The notes beneath the pieces are model-generated. The model saw only the letters and a list, made by a program, of their open reading frames with translations, was not told the origin of the DNA and searched no databases. A stretch of DNA of 64,000 nt from the NCBI GenBank assembly GCA_026122225.1, contig JANEZZ010000739.1, positions 1,798,001 through 1,862,000 of the forward strand, read 5' to 3'. The stretch's first letter is position 1. Each line of letters begins with the position of its first letter. Shown one piece after another: positions 35,101 through 44,327 of the stretch. The translations under genes were made by a program, and so were the position numbers. The DNA comes from Heloderma charlesbogerti (lineage: Eukaryota; Chordata; Lepidosauria; Squamata; Helodermatidae).

Positions 35101-38100
35101 GCGAAAATAAGGGAACGCTATTTGTGTTGCCCTTATTTTCGTTGTAGTCTATGTAAACCTTTAAGTAGACTAGACGTGCCAAACTAAGGAACACAAATGG
35201 CGGCGCCCAATGGGCGCCGCCATTTGCGTACGCACTTTTTTTTTTTTCCAAAGTCACCCGTGATAGGCTACGTGACGATTTACGTAGCCTATCACGGCTG
35301 ACTTTGGAAATCTAGCCGTGATAGGCTACATAAATCGTTACGTAGCCTATCACGGGTGTTTTTTTTTTTTACTTTACTTTTTTATTTTGCAATGGTGGCG
35401 GCGGCGGCAGCCGGTCAGAAGACCGGCCGCCGCCCCCGCCGAACTGCCGCCGAACCGCCGCCGGGACCCGCCGCCGAGAGGGACATTCGCACAAGGTAAG
35501 TCCCATCCCGGGGGGGTGGTGGGGGGCCGGCGGAAAATTTCACCACCAATTTCAGGGTGCCGAATGCGTTGGCATTCAGCCTCCCGGAGATTTGTGGAGA
35601 AATTCTCTGCCATCCCTAAGTCTACGTAAATATTTACATAGATTAAGATGGCCAAAAATAAGGAACGCAAATGGTGGCAGCCATAGCCACCGCCATTTGC
35701 ATATGCGTTTTTTTTTCTTTTCTTTCCCAGAGCCCTCCACAGCCGGAAATCCAGCTGCGGATGGCTCTTGCCTGGGCTGGGCCTGGCCAGCTGCTCCACG
35801 GAGCTGCCATGGAGCACAGCCAGCCATGGAGGATTCCAGAGGGGGAGGAACAGATTGCCTCCCCCCCCATCAACATAATCCACAGAAAGGTAAGTGACTT
35901 TCATACATCCCTAGTTATAACTTCGCTGAATACATAGTTTTATTCCTTCAGAAACCCAAAGGTTTTCAGACAAATTATCAGTAATGTCCTTTCTTGGGAC
36001 TGTAAAAACAGAAAATATCTTAGTTTAGTATATCATTAATAACTAATAAGACAAAATAATACACATGGCAAAAATGGTACATGTATACTTACAATTCTTT
36101 AAAAGGCCTTCAGAGACCTCTGTCAGGACTGTCTTATACATTTGAAGAGAGGCAGGTGAAAAGATGATGGAAAGTGATACAATTTAGACCATACAACCGA
36201 AGTTATCAATCTGCTACACAGGCGTTAGACATAAGTAGTGATTAAATGTCAGGGACAAACTGGTTGTATTGGTACTCCAAGGAGAAGTGTCTCTAGCTGT
36301 AAGGTCTGAATTACATGAGAGGAAAGCAAATCCACCTCTTCCTTGAGGTCATGTGGAACTAAGGTTTTAAGTCTCAAAAGCCACTTCATTGCCTTTCTGC
36401 GCAAGATCTTCTCATTGCGAGCGGAGATGGGTCAAAGAAGACACTGACAACAAGCTTGGGTTGAAAATTGGGCCACATTTATTGAAACACTTGCAAAGGG
36501 GTAACTAGGATGGGCATCTAACTGTGTCAGCGTCTAGCTGGTACTTCTTGGGCGAAAACACACCGAGCCTGAGTGGTGGCAGTGATCTCGCCAACCCTCA
36601 GGACTGCCCCTTCTGGGGGAGGTAGACCTTCCGGTGTCGCCCCCAACCCAGTGCCGCACAACACCTTGGTGAGTGAGTAGGGTTGATCTCCCAGGCAACC
36701 CTTATCCCCCCGCTGAGCCGCACAACCCGTTCGGGGGGCCTCAGGCATCACCTGTCACCATAAGGTGCCTCTGCATGCACACCATCCCTACTCCCTTTCC
36801 TGTAGTGTCCGTCCTAGCCTCCAAGTGGAATGTGACCGATGATATAGACCGTATTCCCCTACAGGACACACCCAACCCGCCTAACAGTGTGATGTAGGCA
36901 AAAAAGACCCACAGTCCTAGGGCAAATCGAACTGTGAACCAAAAAATTCCTTCATGGCTCCTGAAGGAGCAACTGGCAAGAATCCACACTGCTTAGGGTT
37001 CTTGCCAGTTAGGGAGCTTAGGGAGGGAGCTGTGTCGAGCCAGAGAGCTGAGATAGGGAGGTGGTCGAGTTTAAGTCAACTCGGCCTGCCCCTCCCTGAC
37101 TGGTGGTGCGACTGGGGTGCACCAATCAGAGGCCCTTGCGTCTTGTCACCCCACCCGCCCACAATGCCCCCCCCCTTTCAGCCATACAAGCTGGCGCTGG
37201 GTTAGGGCATTTCTCCGGGTTTATTGTTGTTCTGATGGCCTTTTTAAGAATTGTAAGTATACTTGGGCAATTTTGGCAATGTGTTTTATTTTGCAAGGTG
37301 TAAACACCAGATGAAACTTGCATGTATGGGACTCACAATGGATAAATGCCAGCACCTTCCTGCTTGCTTTTCTTTGCCTGGGGTTCCCTCTCACCTTTGG
37401 AACAAAATACTAATCAAAGCACCACCTTGCAGAAACACTGACTGCCCACTCTGTCTGCATGTGCCTCTTAACTGATGTCAGGAAGGAGCCAGAATTCAAA
37501 TGGGAAAGCGTGCTCATTCTGCTATTATGGGGGAAGAAGCCAACTCATGTCTACAAACCTACCTGTGGAATCTTGTAAGGCTGTGAGATTATGGCAATCT
37601 GAAGAGAGATGACAGGGTACATTCCTCCAATGATGGCTATCAAATTGTTCTGCAGATCACACTTGTAGTTGGGGTGCAATCTATGCAGTGTAGAAAGCAG
37701 GCCAAGGGTGGCCATATAAGTAATCTGTGGATTGTAGTAGCTCTCATAGATGCGAAACCCCAAAGTGACATTAGGTAGGAGTGAGGGATTTTCATTGATC
37801 TCCTTGACAGCAAATACTAAGGCTAGGATATGCTGGTAATGCTTTGGTATCAAACTGCAATAGAAGATGCATACTGTGTACTGAAACAATAACAATAGCT
37901 GAAGCATTTTAGAGAAATAGAATTTCTTATGGACTTGATTTTCTCTGATGGGACATTGGTTGCTCTTCTGCATTATGTGTAGCATCAGGTGTCTACACTG
38001 CATGAAATTACTTACTCCAGCTCTGTGTTGCTCCTGGAATGCTGTCTGTAATAATATTGTCCCAGGCATAATGCCACAAAACAAAGTCAAAAAAGGATCT

Positions 38101-38665
38101 AGTTTCCACTTGCACCATAGAGATGTCATGTGAAAGAACAGGGGAAAAAAGTATTTTGCCTTTATTTCTTTAAGTTTCATTTCCTGTTAGAATTAAGTGA
38201 TGGAAAAATAAATTAATTCTTACCAATCACAATCGCTTACCAATAACAAACAAAACCACTGAAAAACCAAAAGTGGCCCATATACATTTATCCTTCTGAA
38301 TGGAAAACATTTTTTAAGCTTTCAGTTGGATAATAATCTGCTCCAAGTTATTATGTGCTAAGCAAAGAGATGCTCTGGGTGTGGATGAGAAGTCCTTACA
38401 TGGGTTCCTTCATGAACACTGGAGATGGCTTTGCTCTGAACTTTGTAGATGGGTGCAGGAAAGAGAACATAGAAGCAATCTCTCCGATGACAAGGTCTTC
38501 CGGTTGATAAAACTCATGCCCACTCATGATGTGGTCAGTGACTTTGCATATACTGGAAGGAGTCTTCATGCTGGGATGAAGAGAATCTCTCTTGCACACA
38601 ACTTGTGGCAGCAGCACAAGCAACCACACCAAGAAAACCACCATTTGGAGGAGAAAAGTTCCCAT
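21899..38665 (-). CDS. Vomeronasal type-2 receptor (V2R), six exons, intact frame
   Basis: A class C G-protein-coupled receptor of vomeronasal sensory neurons, detecting pheromone or prey chemicals (family knowledge). Exons on the minus strand are 38665-38400, 37854-37563, 29939-29088, 26632-26405, 25690-25564 and 22797-21899. All internal boundaries have AG and GT. Lengths 266, 292, 852, 228, 127 and 899 sum to 2664 bp, so the protein has 887 residues without a stop. Layout: signal peptide about 1-24, Venus-flytrap ligand-binding domain to about 540, cysteine-rich domain about 547-605, seven membrane segments about 620-870. Intron 2 (7.6 kb) and intron 3 hold palindromic elements. Broken copies lie on both sides in the same orientation. 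The exact start and UTRs are not proven. Confidence 0.93.
22798..23079. other. Start of V2R intron 5; homologous to 58211-58496
   Basis: Alignable by eye with the intron preceding exon 6 of V2R copy 3 (shared ATAGAGAG, TTGAGGCCTTG-like and CATGAACTGTGA-like phrases, then a pyrimidine microsatellite). No further function seen. Confidence 0.55.
23080..23150. repeat. (CT)n(CA)n microsatellite
   Basis: A CT run followed by an AC run of about 19 units; a CT/TGTC repeat sits at the equivalent place at 58497-58557. Confidence 0.9.
23151..23984. other. V2R intron 5, nothing recognised
   Basis: Apart from a short GT run at 23528-23541 I see no exon, RNA gene or classified repeat. Confidence 0.4.
23985..24236 (+). 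mobile_element. Palindromic element, 5'-truncated B-end fragment
   Basis: Starts in the T-rich segment before GCAATGGCAGTGGCGGC, includes the GGGAGACCGGCC palindrome, the donor-like ATGGTAAGTCCC at about 24117, and the B-end hairpin. It ends CCAACCCTA. The left half is lost. Confidence 0.8.
24238..24752 (+). mobile_element. CR1 3' fragment with (AAAT)n tail
   Basis: Matches the last part of CR1 ORF2 and the 3' UTR (GTTAACATTCAAAGCCCTTA, TTTGTGAACTGCCCAGAGAGC, GGGCGGTATAGAAAT) and ends in an AAAT repeat. Frame degraded. Confidence 0.88.
24753..25563. other. V2R intron 5, nothing recognised
   Basis: AT-rich intron sequence next to exon 5; no repeat family recognised. Confidence 0.4.
25564..25690 (-). 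CDS. V2R exon 5: cysteine-rich domain
   Basis: 127 bp, acceptor CTGATTAG and donor GTAGGA. It encodes [16 protein letters not shown] and FCCYGCVPC, the cysteine-rich linker that couples ligand binding to the membrane domain. Confidence 0.94.
25820..26215 (-). mobile_element. Old CR1/L2-type LINE 3' fragment in V2R intron 4
   Basis: On the minus strand, the part near 26020-26110 reads like a LINE ORF2 C-terminus ([19 protein letters not shown] in the shadow frame), followed by an AT-rich 3' UTR. Diverged; subfamily uncertain. Confidence 0.5.
26405..26632 (-). CDS. V2R exon 4: distal ligand-binding domain
   Basis: 228 bp (76 codons), acceptor GCATTTAG and donor GTGAGA. It encodes [19 protein letters not shown] and the [10 protein letters not shown] stretch found at this place in V2Rs. 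Confidence 0.94.
26633..27363. other. V2R intron 3, part without recognised features
   Basis: No exon or classified repeat seen between exon 4 and the palindromic element. Confidence 0.4.
27364..28173 (-). mobile_element. Palindromic hAT-like element in V2R intron 3
   Basis: B-to-A along the plus strand, 810 bp, with a perfect CTTCAAGC target duplication (27356-27363 and 28174-28181). It contains the B-end hairpin (27372-27450), several GATAGGCTA and GTCTACATAAAT hairpins and inverted ATGGCGGC pairs. The B-end donor-like motif CCCAGGTAAGTC (27489-27500) reads in the sense direction of the V2R gene. Confidence 0.93.
28220..28945 (+). mobile_element. CR1 3' fragment
   Basis: Covers the last part of ORF2 (GCACTGGCTGCCAGTCCATT region) and the 3' UTR ending GGTATAGAAATGAAAG. 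Degraded frame. Confidence 0.85.
29088..29939 (-). CDS. V2R exon 3: main ligand-binding domain
   Basis: 852 bp (284 codons), acceptor TATTTCAG and donor GTATTT. It encodes [26 protein letters not shown] and, near the end, [14 protein letters not shown], the usual Venus-flytrap landmarks. The frame is uninterrupted. Confidence 0.95.
30003..30235. other. V2R intron 2, nothing recognised
   Basis: AT-rich sequence upstream of exon 3's branch region; no feature called. Confidence 0.4.
30240..31270 (-). mobile_element. CR1 LINE fragment (3' region) in V2R intron 2
   Basis: Plus-strand text reads as the complement of a CR1 3' end (CCCATCGAGTCTAACCCCCTG, then GACAGATGGCTGTCC) and continues into ORF2-like sequence. 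No frame intact. A (TTTG)n run at 30430-30453 interrupts it. Confidence 0.75.
31271..31781. other. V2R intron 2, nothing recognised
   Basis: Includes a short TCTC run near 31315. No exon or named repeat. Confidence 0.4.
31782..31940 (-). mobile_element. Short CR1 ORF2 fragment
   Basis: Aligns with 1800-1945 of the first CR1 (TCAAAGGCAGCCCCA and CTAGCCTAAGCTG). No frame. Confidence 0.75.
32030..32693 (+). mobile_element. Palindromic hAT-like element, left-truncated
   Basis: Begins inside a GATAGGCTACG hairpin and keeps most of the large palindrome (centre about 32195) and the complete B end: donor-like AAAGGTAAGTCCC near 32567 and CCATCCCTA ending at 32693. The A end is missing, so no target duplication can be scored. 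Confidence 0.85.
32694..34069. other. V2R intron 2, nothing firm
   Basis: 33741-33930 is AT-rich and resembles the old hAT-like material at 5.7-6.2 kb. No exon or RNA gene seen. Confidence 0.35.
34696..35618 (+). mobile_element. Palindromic element nested in another copy
   Basis: A-to-B, 923 bp, flanked by a perfect AGTCTACG duplication (34688-34695 and 35619-35626) taken from the host element's own GTCTACGTAAAT hairpin. The interior 34887-35359 is a giant palindrome. Confidence 0.95.
34887..35359. repeat. Giant palindrome of palindromes (second example)
   Basis: Arms of about 235 bp centred near 35120. The modules come in the same order as at 12197-12672 with different substitutions; the centre reads GGGAACGCTATTTGTGTTGCCC with a short spacer. 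Confidence 0.9.
35914..36439. other. V2R intron 2, nothing recognised
   Basis: No exon or classified repeat seen. Confidence 0.4.
36440..37200 (-). other. Unclassified repeat-like block, minus-strand poly(A) signal
   Basis: A GC-richer block than its surroundings. On the minus strand it ends near an AATAAA (complement TTTATT near 36478), as a retroelement 3' end or LTR might. No coding frame or termini recognised, so it is left unclassified. Confidence 0.3.
37201..37562. other. V2R intron 2, next to exon 2
   Basis: Nothing recognised. Confidence 0.4.
37563..37854 (-). CDS. V2R exon 2
   Basis: 292 bp, acceptor CTATTGCAG and donor GTAGGT. It encodes [32 protein letters not shown] and ends KIPQ. 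The first base completes the split codon from exon 1. Confidence 0.94.
38400..38665 (-). CDS. V2R exon 1: signal peptide and N-terminus
   Basis: The ATG at 38665 is chosen because it opens a hydrophobic signal-like run ([16 protein letters not shown]) and gives a 266-bp exon like the paralogue. It encodes [17 protein letters not shown]. The donor GTAAGG follows 38400. Confidence 0.9.
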
Positions 38666-39745
38666 CTAGACCAGTCTCAGCACTGGGCTGTTTACAACCT
38701 GCTTTGAATGGGAACTGACCCTACTGAAAAACCAATCAGTTTATATCAGATATGACTTCACCAATTCCCCAGTCTTTGGTTTCAAAATGTTTAGGAGGGC
38801 TTGGTACTGCTTCATGAACATCTATATCCCCACGGAGACTTGGACCTTTCCTGTACTAGTGCAACAAATAAGATGCAGAAATGGAGCAATCCTTTGCCAC
38901 AGAGATGGCGCTACCAGTTGCTGACTTCTCAAGCTACTCGTATTAGTTTTTCCCTGAGAGAAATCCTGGGACAGTCCTGCAGTGCAGACATCCCTGAAAA
39001 CAACCTCACGGACAGAGCCTCAGGCCCTTCTGCACTACTCTGTGCATTGTGGGTGTCTTTTACGGGATTTTCCAGTATTATTGTTAGTTTTTCTTGAGGC
39101 CTCTAGATCTTCCTTGGGGCTTAGTGAGGAGCACAGTTAATCAGAGACGTGCCGATAATTGCAGGGGAGAAAACTCCCTTTCCCTGTGCTGCCATTACTG
39201 TGGCACGAAAAGGAGCCAAACAACAGCTGCAGCGGCAGGTGGCAGGTGATCTGGTGCATCCAGCCTCCGTTAGCCCAAGCAAGTGGAGTGCCAGCCGGCT
39301 TCCTGCTCAGGCTGTTTAGGTTTGAGAGACACAGAAGTAATCCTCATCTCATTTAGCATCTGCACCCACTTCACCACAGCCCCACAACTTTCAGAACTTT
39401 GTGTGCTTCTCTGAAACAGTCTGCAGCTTTGTTAATCTCAACCTATATTAAACACACACACCTCTTTAAACCACTATAAGCCACTGAGGAGAGCCAGCTC
39501 ATGGATTCCCCATGCCTGGGCCGACTGGCATAGATGCCGTGCCACAAAATGGTCCCCAGGATCTCAGCTAAGTCCTTAGTGGCTATTGTGGGCAGCTCTG
39601 CCCTCTCAAGGCATGCAGGCAGTGTGATATCCTGGCAGTTCCAGCCCAGATCACTACCACCTGTGCACCAACCAGGTTCACCGGGAGGAGATCTGAGACC
39701 CCTTGCTCAATCTGTAACCTGACCGATTGACATTTGTGCTGCACC
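38666..39745. other. Upstream of the intact V2R; no feature called
   Basis: Should contain the promoter, but I see no convincing TATA box or other defined element near the ATG at 38665, and no repeat. Confidence 0.35.
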
Positions 39746-40680
39746 TAGGGATGGACGAAAGTCACTTACCTGATCCGGAAGCTTGCTTCGCGGTGGGGGG
39801 GAGGCTCTCCATCCCTCCCCCCAAAATTCTGGGCGGGGGGGAGGCGCCCCATCCCTCCCCGCTGAAATTCTGGGTGGGGGGGGAGGCGCCCCATCCCTCC
39901 TCGCTGAAATTCTGGCCGGGGGGGAGTGCCTCACCTCTCCGGCCACAAAAGTTCTTCTCAAGCTGGGACGCAAATGGCGGCGGCCATAGCCACCGCCGTT
40001 TGTGTCCCTGGCCTGCAGTCAGCCGGGATAGGCTACGGAAATGTTTAAGTAGCCTATCATGGCTGACTTTGAAAAAAAAAAAGTTTGTATGCAAATGGCG
40101 GCGCCCATGGGCGCCACCATTTGCATTCTTTATTTTGGCACGGGTAGTCTATGTAAATATTTACATAGACTACGGTGAAAATAAGGGCAATGCTATTTAC
40201 GTTGCCCTTATTTTTGCCGTAGTCTACGTAAACATTTACATAGACTACCCGTGCCAAAATAAGGAATGCAAATGGCAGCGCCCATGGGCGCCGCCATTTG
40301 CATATGCGCTTTTTTTTTTTCAAAGTCAGCCATGATAGGCTACTTAAACATTTCCGTAGCCTATCCCGGTGTTTTTTGAAAATCTAGCCATGATAGGCTA
40401 TGTAAATCTTTATGTAGCCTATCACGTTTGTTGTTGTTTTTTATTTTTTACTTGGAAATGGCAGCGGCAGCAGCCGTTTGGTAGAGCGGCTGCCGCCGCC
40501 CCCACACTGCCGCCGCACCGCCGCTGGTAGCCGCTGCCGCGAGGGACATTTACCAAAGGTAAGTCCCATCCCGGGGGGTGGCAAGAGGGTGGTGGACCGT
40601 TTCTCCACCAATTTCGGGGGGCCGAATGCATTGGCATTCGGCCTCCCCGAGATTCGTGGAGAAATTCTCCGACATCCCTA
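39746..40680 (+). mobile_element. Palindromic hAT-like element
   Basis: A-to-B, 935 bp, perfect GCTGCACC target duplication (39738-39745 and 40681-40688). Donor-like motifs face outward at both ends (complement of ACTTACCTG at 39764-39772; AAAGGTAAGTCCC near 40555). The interior palindrome spans 40024-40368. Confidence 0.95.
40024..40368. repeat. Giant palindrome of palindromes (third example)
   Basis: Arms of about 170 bp centred near 40196 (GGGCAATGCTATTTACGTTGCCC in part). Each arm holds a GATAGGCTA hairpin, an ATGGCGGC / GCCGCCAT pair and a GTAGTCTA hairpin. Confidence 0.9.
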
Positions 40681-42043
40681 GCTGCACCTCCCTCAGATGG
40701 TACTGACTGTCTGGCTCCCCTCCCATCACAGGCCCACTCACCCTGATGCAAAGCCCGAGTTAGCTTGGCACCCTTCTATTCAACCTGTTGTGATGTGTGC
40801 CTGTTTAAATAGATGCATGCAGATTACACACACGTCAACTGTACATAGAGACGCAGAATCTTTTGACATGGAACTCTGGGTGCAAAGGAAAACCTGATAC
40901 ACCAAAAGCTAAGGAAGTCAGAGACCACAGACAAAGTCCTTGAAAGCAGTTATTTGGAAGAAGAACTGTAGTGAATCACTGGATGAAGTTCACTTGCTAG
41001 GGGAACTGGAATCATAAATTCAAAAGACATTGAAACAGAGACAGTGAGGGCACCACCCTATCAAGAGAGGCACTAGCCTCTGACCTCGGAGGCTCCTGAT
41101 GATCCTACGCAGGACAGCCGCAGCACAGGATAGAGGGTCTAGCATCTAGCTGCAGCTTCAGGGAGGAGGACAGAGGGGGACTGGTGTCAGGGCGGAAACT
41201 GAGCCCATAGAGCCCCAGAGCAGTTCTGATTCTGAGGAAGTACAGCAATCCATGGGAGAGGAGCCAGCTCATCTCTCACAAGCACAGCAGCTGGCAGAAA
41301 TTCCTCCTGCCAGCATTCCTGAGAGAGATAGTGACCATGGCAGTGAGAGAGCACTGGAGAGGGGCTTGCTGGATGCTCAGAGGGAGTGGCGACAGATGGA
41401 GGGTGCCGAAAGGAGGCGCTCTGCTCATTTGGCGCTAAATTTGGGTTGCGTCCCGAGGACCCAAGTGTAAGAGGGAGGATCTCTCCATAGCCCATATGTT
41501 TAGAGCTTCTCCTTCAAACGGATACCAACTGCCTTACCTGGCTACTCTGCTATGTACCCCAGTGCAGTTCTTTGCTTAGTCACTAGTGATTAGTATCTGT
41601 AAGAGTCATAAAGTAATAAGGGAATAAAGCCTTGGAAAGAATCCTTGTCGTCTGTGTCCTGAATTGTCTATTGGAGGGGACTGTAAGAGGCAGCTAAGGT
41701 GCTTCTGACAACTGGAGACAGGATAGGAAACTGCCCAAAATAGCTTCTGCGGTCTCCTCCCTTCTCCGTGCCCAGAAATCCCCCCATTTTCACCCTCACC
41801 TTGCTCTATTTACAAGCATAGTGAGGGCAGCAGGTTGGAGAGAGCTTTGCTGGCTGGGGGGGCAGGTTAGGGGGCGGGGATTGCAGTTTCTGGGAACTGA
41901 GGTTAGGCGACCTTGTTTCCCAGGAACCAAAAAAAATTCCTATGGCTGCCTAGATAATGTCTAATGGCATGGGACTGGTCTCTTAAAAGAGGACAAGAAT
42001 TTAAATTTCAGTGATATACCTAGATACAGCAAAATATATAGAA

Positions 42044-42044
<1 letters not shown>
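40681..42044. other. Unclassified; LTR- or LINE-like block at 41060-41730
   Basis: 41215-41470 has an open plus-strand frame rich in E, R and S (EREDS-like composition, RQMEGAERRRSAHLAL) that looks like a retroelement remnant. An AATAAA occurs near 41623. No termini recognised. The rest of the stretch shows nothing. Confidence 0.3.

Positions 42045-42105
<61 letters not shown>
42045..42105. repeat. (GT)n(GA)n microsatellite
   Basis: GT run followed by about 17 GA units. Confidence 0.93.
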
Positions 42106-42109
<4 letters not shown>

Positions 42110-43142
42110 AACCCTACCATTATGCAGAGTTATGTACCTGCCTCAGGCATCAGCTTTTGGGAATCAGGGAAGGACACCAAAACATTAGTTGTTTAGTTTG
42201 TCGTTATTGTATTTTTAAGGTCCACAATGAGGAGGGGAGATAGTAGGATTTTCTGCCTCATGTGCCAGAGTAGCCTGGCTTGACTTGGGTGGGTGAGGAG
42301 TAGGGATGTACGAAAATCACTTACCTGTTCACGGATTATGCTGATGGTGGGGGGGGAGGTGCTCCGTCCCTCCCCCCGGAATCCTGGACGGGGGGGAGGT
42401 GCTCTGTTCCTCCCGCCTCGGAATCCTCCTTGGCTGGCTGTGCTCCACGGTGGCTCCGCGGAGCAGTCAGCCAGGCCCAGCCAGGCCAGAGCTGTCCGCA
42501 GCCAGATTTCCGGCCACGGAGGGCTCTGGGGAAAAAAAAAAAAAAGCGTACGCAAATGGCGGCGGCTACGGCCACTGCCATTTGCGTTCCTTATTTTTGA
42601 CGTCTTAATCTACGTAAACATTTACATAGACTAAGACGGCCCAAAATAAGGAACGCAAATGGTGGCAGCAGTAGCCGCCGCCATTTGCGTATGCTTTTTT
42701 TTTTTTTTACCCAGACGTTTTAGGCTGCGTAAAAACTTACGTAGCCTATCACATCGGTATAAAAAAACACACCTGCAAATGGCGGCAGAGGCAGCCGGTC
42801 GGAAGACCAGCCGCTACCACTGCCGCAGCCGCCGCTGCCGGAGCTGCTGCCGCCCGGAAGATCCGCCCCAGGTAAGTCTTGTCTGGGGGGATCCGCGGGG
42901 GGGGGGGGCGGCGGGCCGGCCATTCTGCCACAGATTTCGGGGCGCCGAATGCACTGGCATTCGGCCTCCCTGAGATCCATGGCAGAATTCTCTGCCATCC
43001 CTAGTGAGGAGTGCGAGTTGTCGATCCTCCCAAGGCAACCAATTATCTGAGGCCAGCCCCGATGTCTGACTGAGAAGAGGGGTAGTGGTGGGAGTGGGAC
43101 TTTGAAGATAATTCCATATTAACATATTAAATTTAAGCACCG
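42106..43142 (+). repeat. Second copy of the 331-632 repeat, split by an element
   Basis: 42106-42300 and 43004-43142 together align with 331-632; the palindromic element 42301-43003 lies between them. Confidence 0.5.
42301..43003 (+). mobile_element. Palindromic hAT-like element, short form
   Basis: A-to-B, 703 bp, perfect GTGAGGAG target duplication (42293-42300 and 43004-43011). Outward donor-like motifs are at 42319-42327 (complement of ACTTACCTG) and 42869-42877 (CAGGTAAGT). It has fewer hairpins than the 930-bp forms. Confidence 0.94.
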
Positions 43143-43149
43143 AGCATTA

Positions 43150-44200
43150 AACAGCATTGAGTATATGAACTGTATCCTCAGCTCCTGTCCATCTTGACTT
43201 GTTACACTGAATGGGGGGGGGAGTGGCTAGTTGGGTCCAAGGAGGATGTAAATTACTCTTTGAGAGAGGGGTGGTAGTACCAGCCTTCTTAAAAATGGCA
43301 CTAATCAGGCTGTTCCTGCAAAAAACTCTAAGCTTGACCCAGAAGTGGAGGAGAACTAGGAACTTCCCTGCCCCTGGCCACCCTCAGGGATGACCTTTGC
43401 TGAGAGAAAGAGTGCAATGTGTTTTATCTTTTGGACCCCACAGTGGCTTTTGATACCATTGACCATGGTATCCTTCTGGATCAGCTCCCTGGGTTGGGAA
43501 ACTGGGGCACTGTTTTACAGTAGTTCCATTGCTACTTGGATGGTCAGTTCCAGAAGATGAAATCAGAAGACAAAAGGCCAAAATCGCTTGCACATCCAGA
43601 ACACAGTTCCACAGCTAGGGCTCACCGTGTCAAAGTCCGCATTAGAACAAACCATCGCTGAACCATCCAGCAACGTCAGAGCAGAACTTCAGCTTCACAG
43701 TGAGGCACATAAGTTCCTGCCAGAAAGGCATTCCAGTCTAGGATAAATCATAATAGTTTTTAGTATATGTTGTTGTATATATTGTCCATATGGTTTTATG
43801 TAAATGGTGGTGTAGAGTGGTAGGCGGCAGTATTGCAACCGAAAGTCTCCCCATGACCTGAGTTCGATCCCAGTGGAAGTCGGGTCTCGCGTAGCTGGCT
43901 CAGGTCGTCTCAGCCTTCCATCCTTCCAAGGTTGGTGAAATGAGTACCCAGCTTGCTGGGGGAAAGGTAGTTACGACTGGGGAAGGCAATGGCAAACCAC
44001 CCCGCTATAGTCTGCCATGAAAATGCCAGCATAAGTGGCATCCCTGTAGGGGTCAGTAATGACTTGGTGCTTGGACAGGAGGATCCTTTCTTTCTTTTTC
44101 TTTTAAACTTTGTTTATTGTATTGTAACGTTTTAACTTTTGTACATTGCCCAGAGAGCTTTGGCTATGGAGTGGTATAGAAATATAATAAATTATAAAAA
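43150..44200 (+). mobile_element. CR1 fragment interrupted by a SINE
   Basis: 43440-43560 encodes a degraded RT piece (VAFDTIDHGILLDQ). 44100-44200 is the CR1 3' UTR end (ACATTGCCCAGAGAGCTTTG). The SINE at 43806-44100 sits in its 3' part. Confidence 0.75.
43806..44100 (+). mobile_element. Sauria-type SINE (tRNA head, Bov-B-like tail)
   Basis: The tRNA-derived head shows an A-box-like GGTGTAGAGTGGTAGG and a clear B box GAGTTCGATCCC. The body contains TTCCATCCTTCCAAGGTTGG, ATGAGTACCCAGCTTGCTGG and GGGGAAGGCAATGGCAAACC; the tail has GTCAGTAATGACTTGGTGC. This structure is known from squamate genomes and supports the host assignment. Confidence 0.85.
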
Positions 44201-44327
44201 TAGGATTCCCAAAAGGCATCCTAAATAGAGGGATCCTCCCTAATCTCACGGATCACCTTACTGAATGCTGTAGAGCCCTTTCCTGTTTCTGTGGCCTGAT
44301 AGATTATAGAATGGAAGGCACAATTGG

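Larger units (their letters stand above)
34070..35913 (-). mobile_element. Palindromic hAT-like element carrying a second one
   Basis: B-to-A along the plus strand, with a perfect GTTATAAC target duplication (34062-34069 and 35914-35921). Without the nested element at 34696-35618 it is about 0.9 kb. It has two tandem GATAGGCTATGTAAA hairpins at 34300-34410. The B-end donor-like motif is worn here (GAGACTAGGG); the A-end one (AAAGGTAAGTGAC, about 35887) is intact. Confidence 0.93.

Noticed and set aside
43806..43890. A possible tRNA gene
   Set aside because: A and B boxes are present but the rest does not form a tRNA; it is the head of a SINE.
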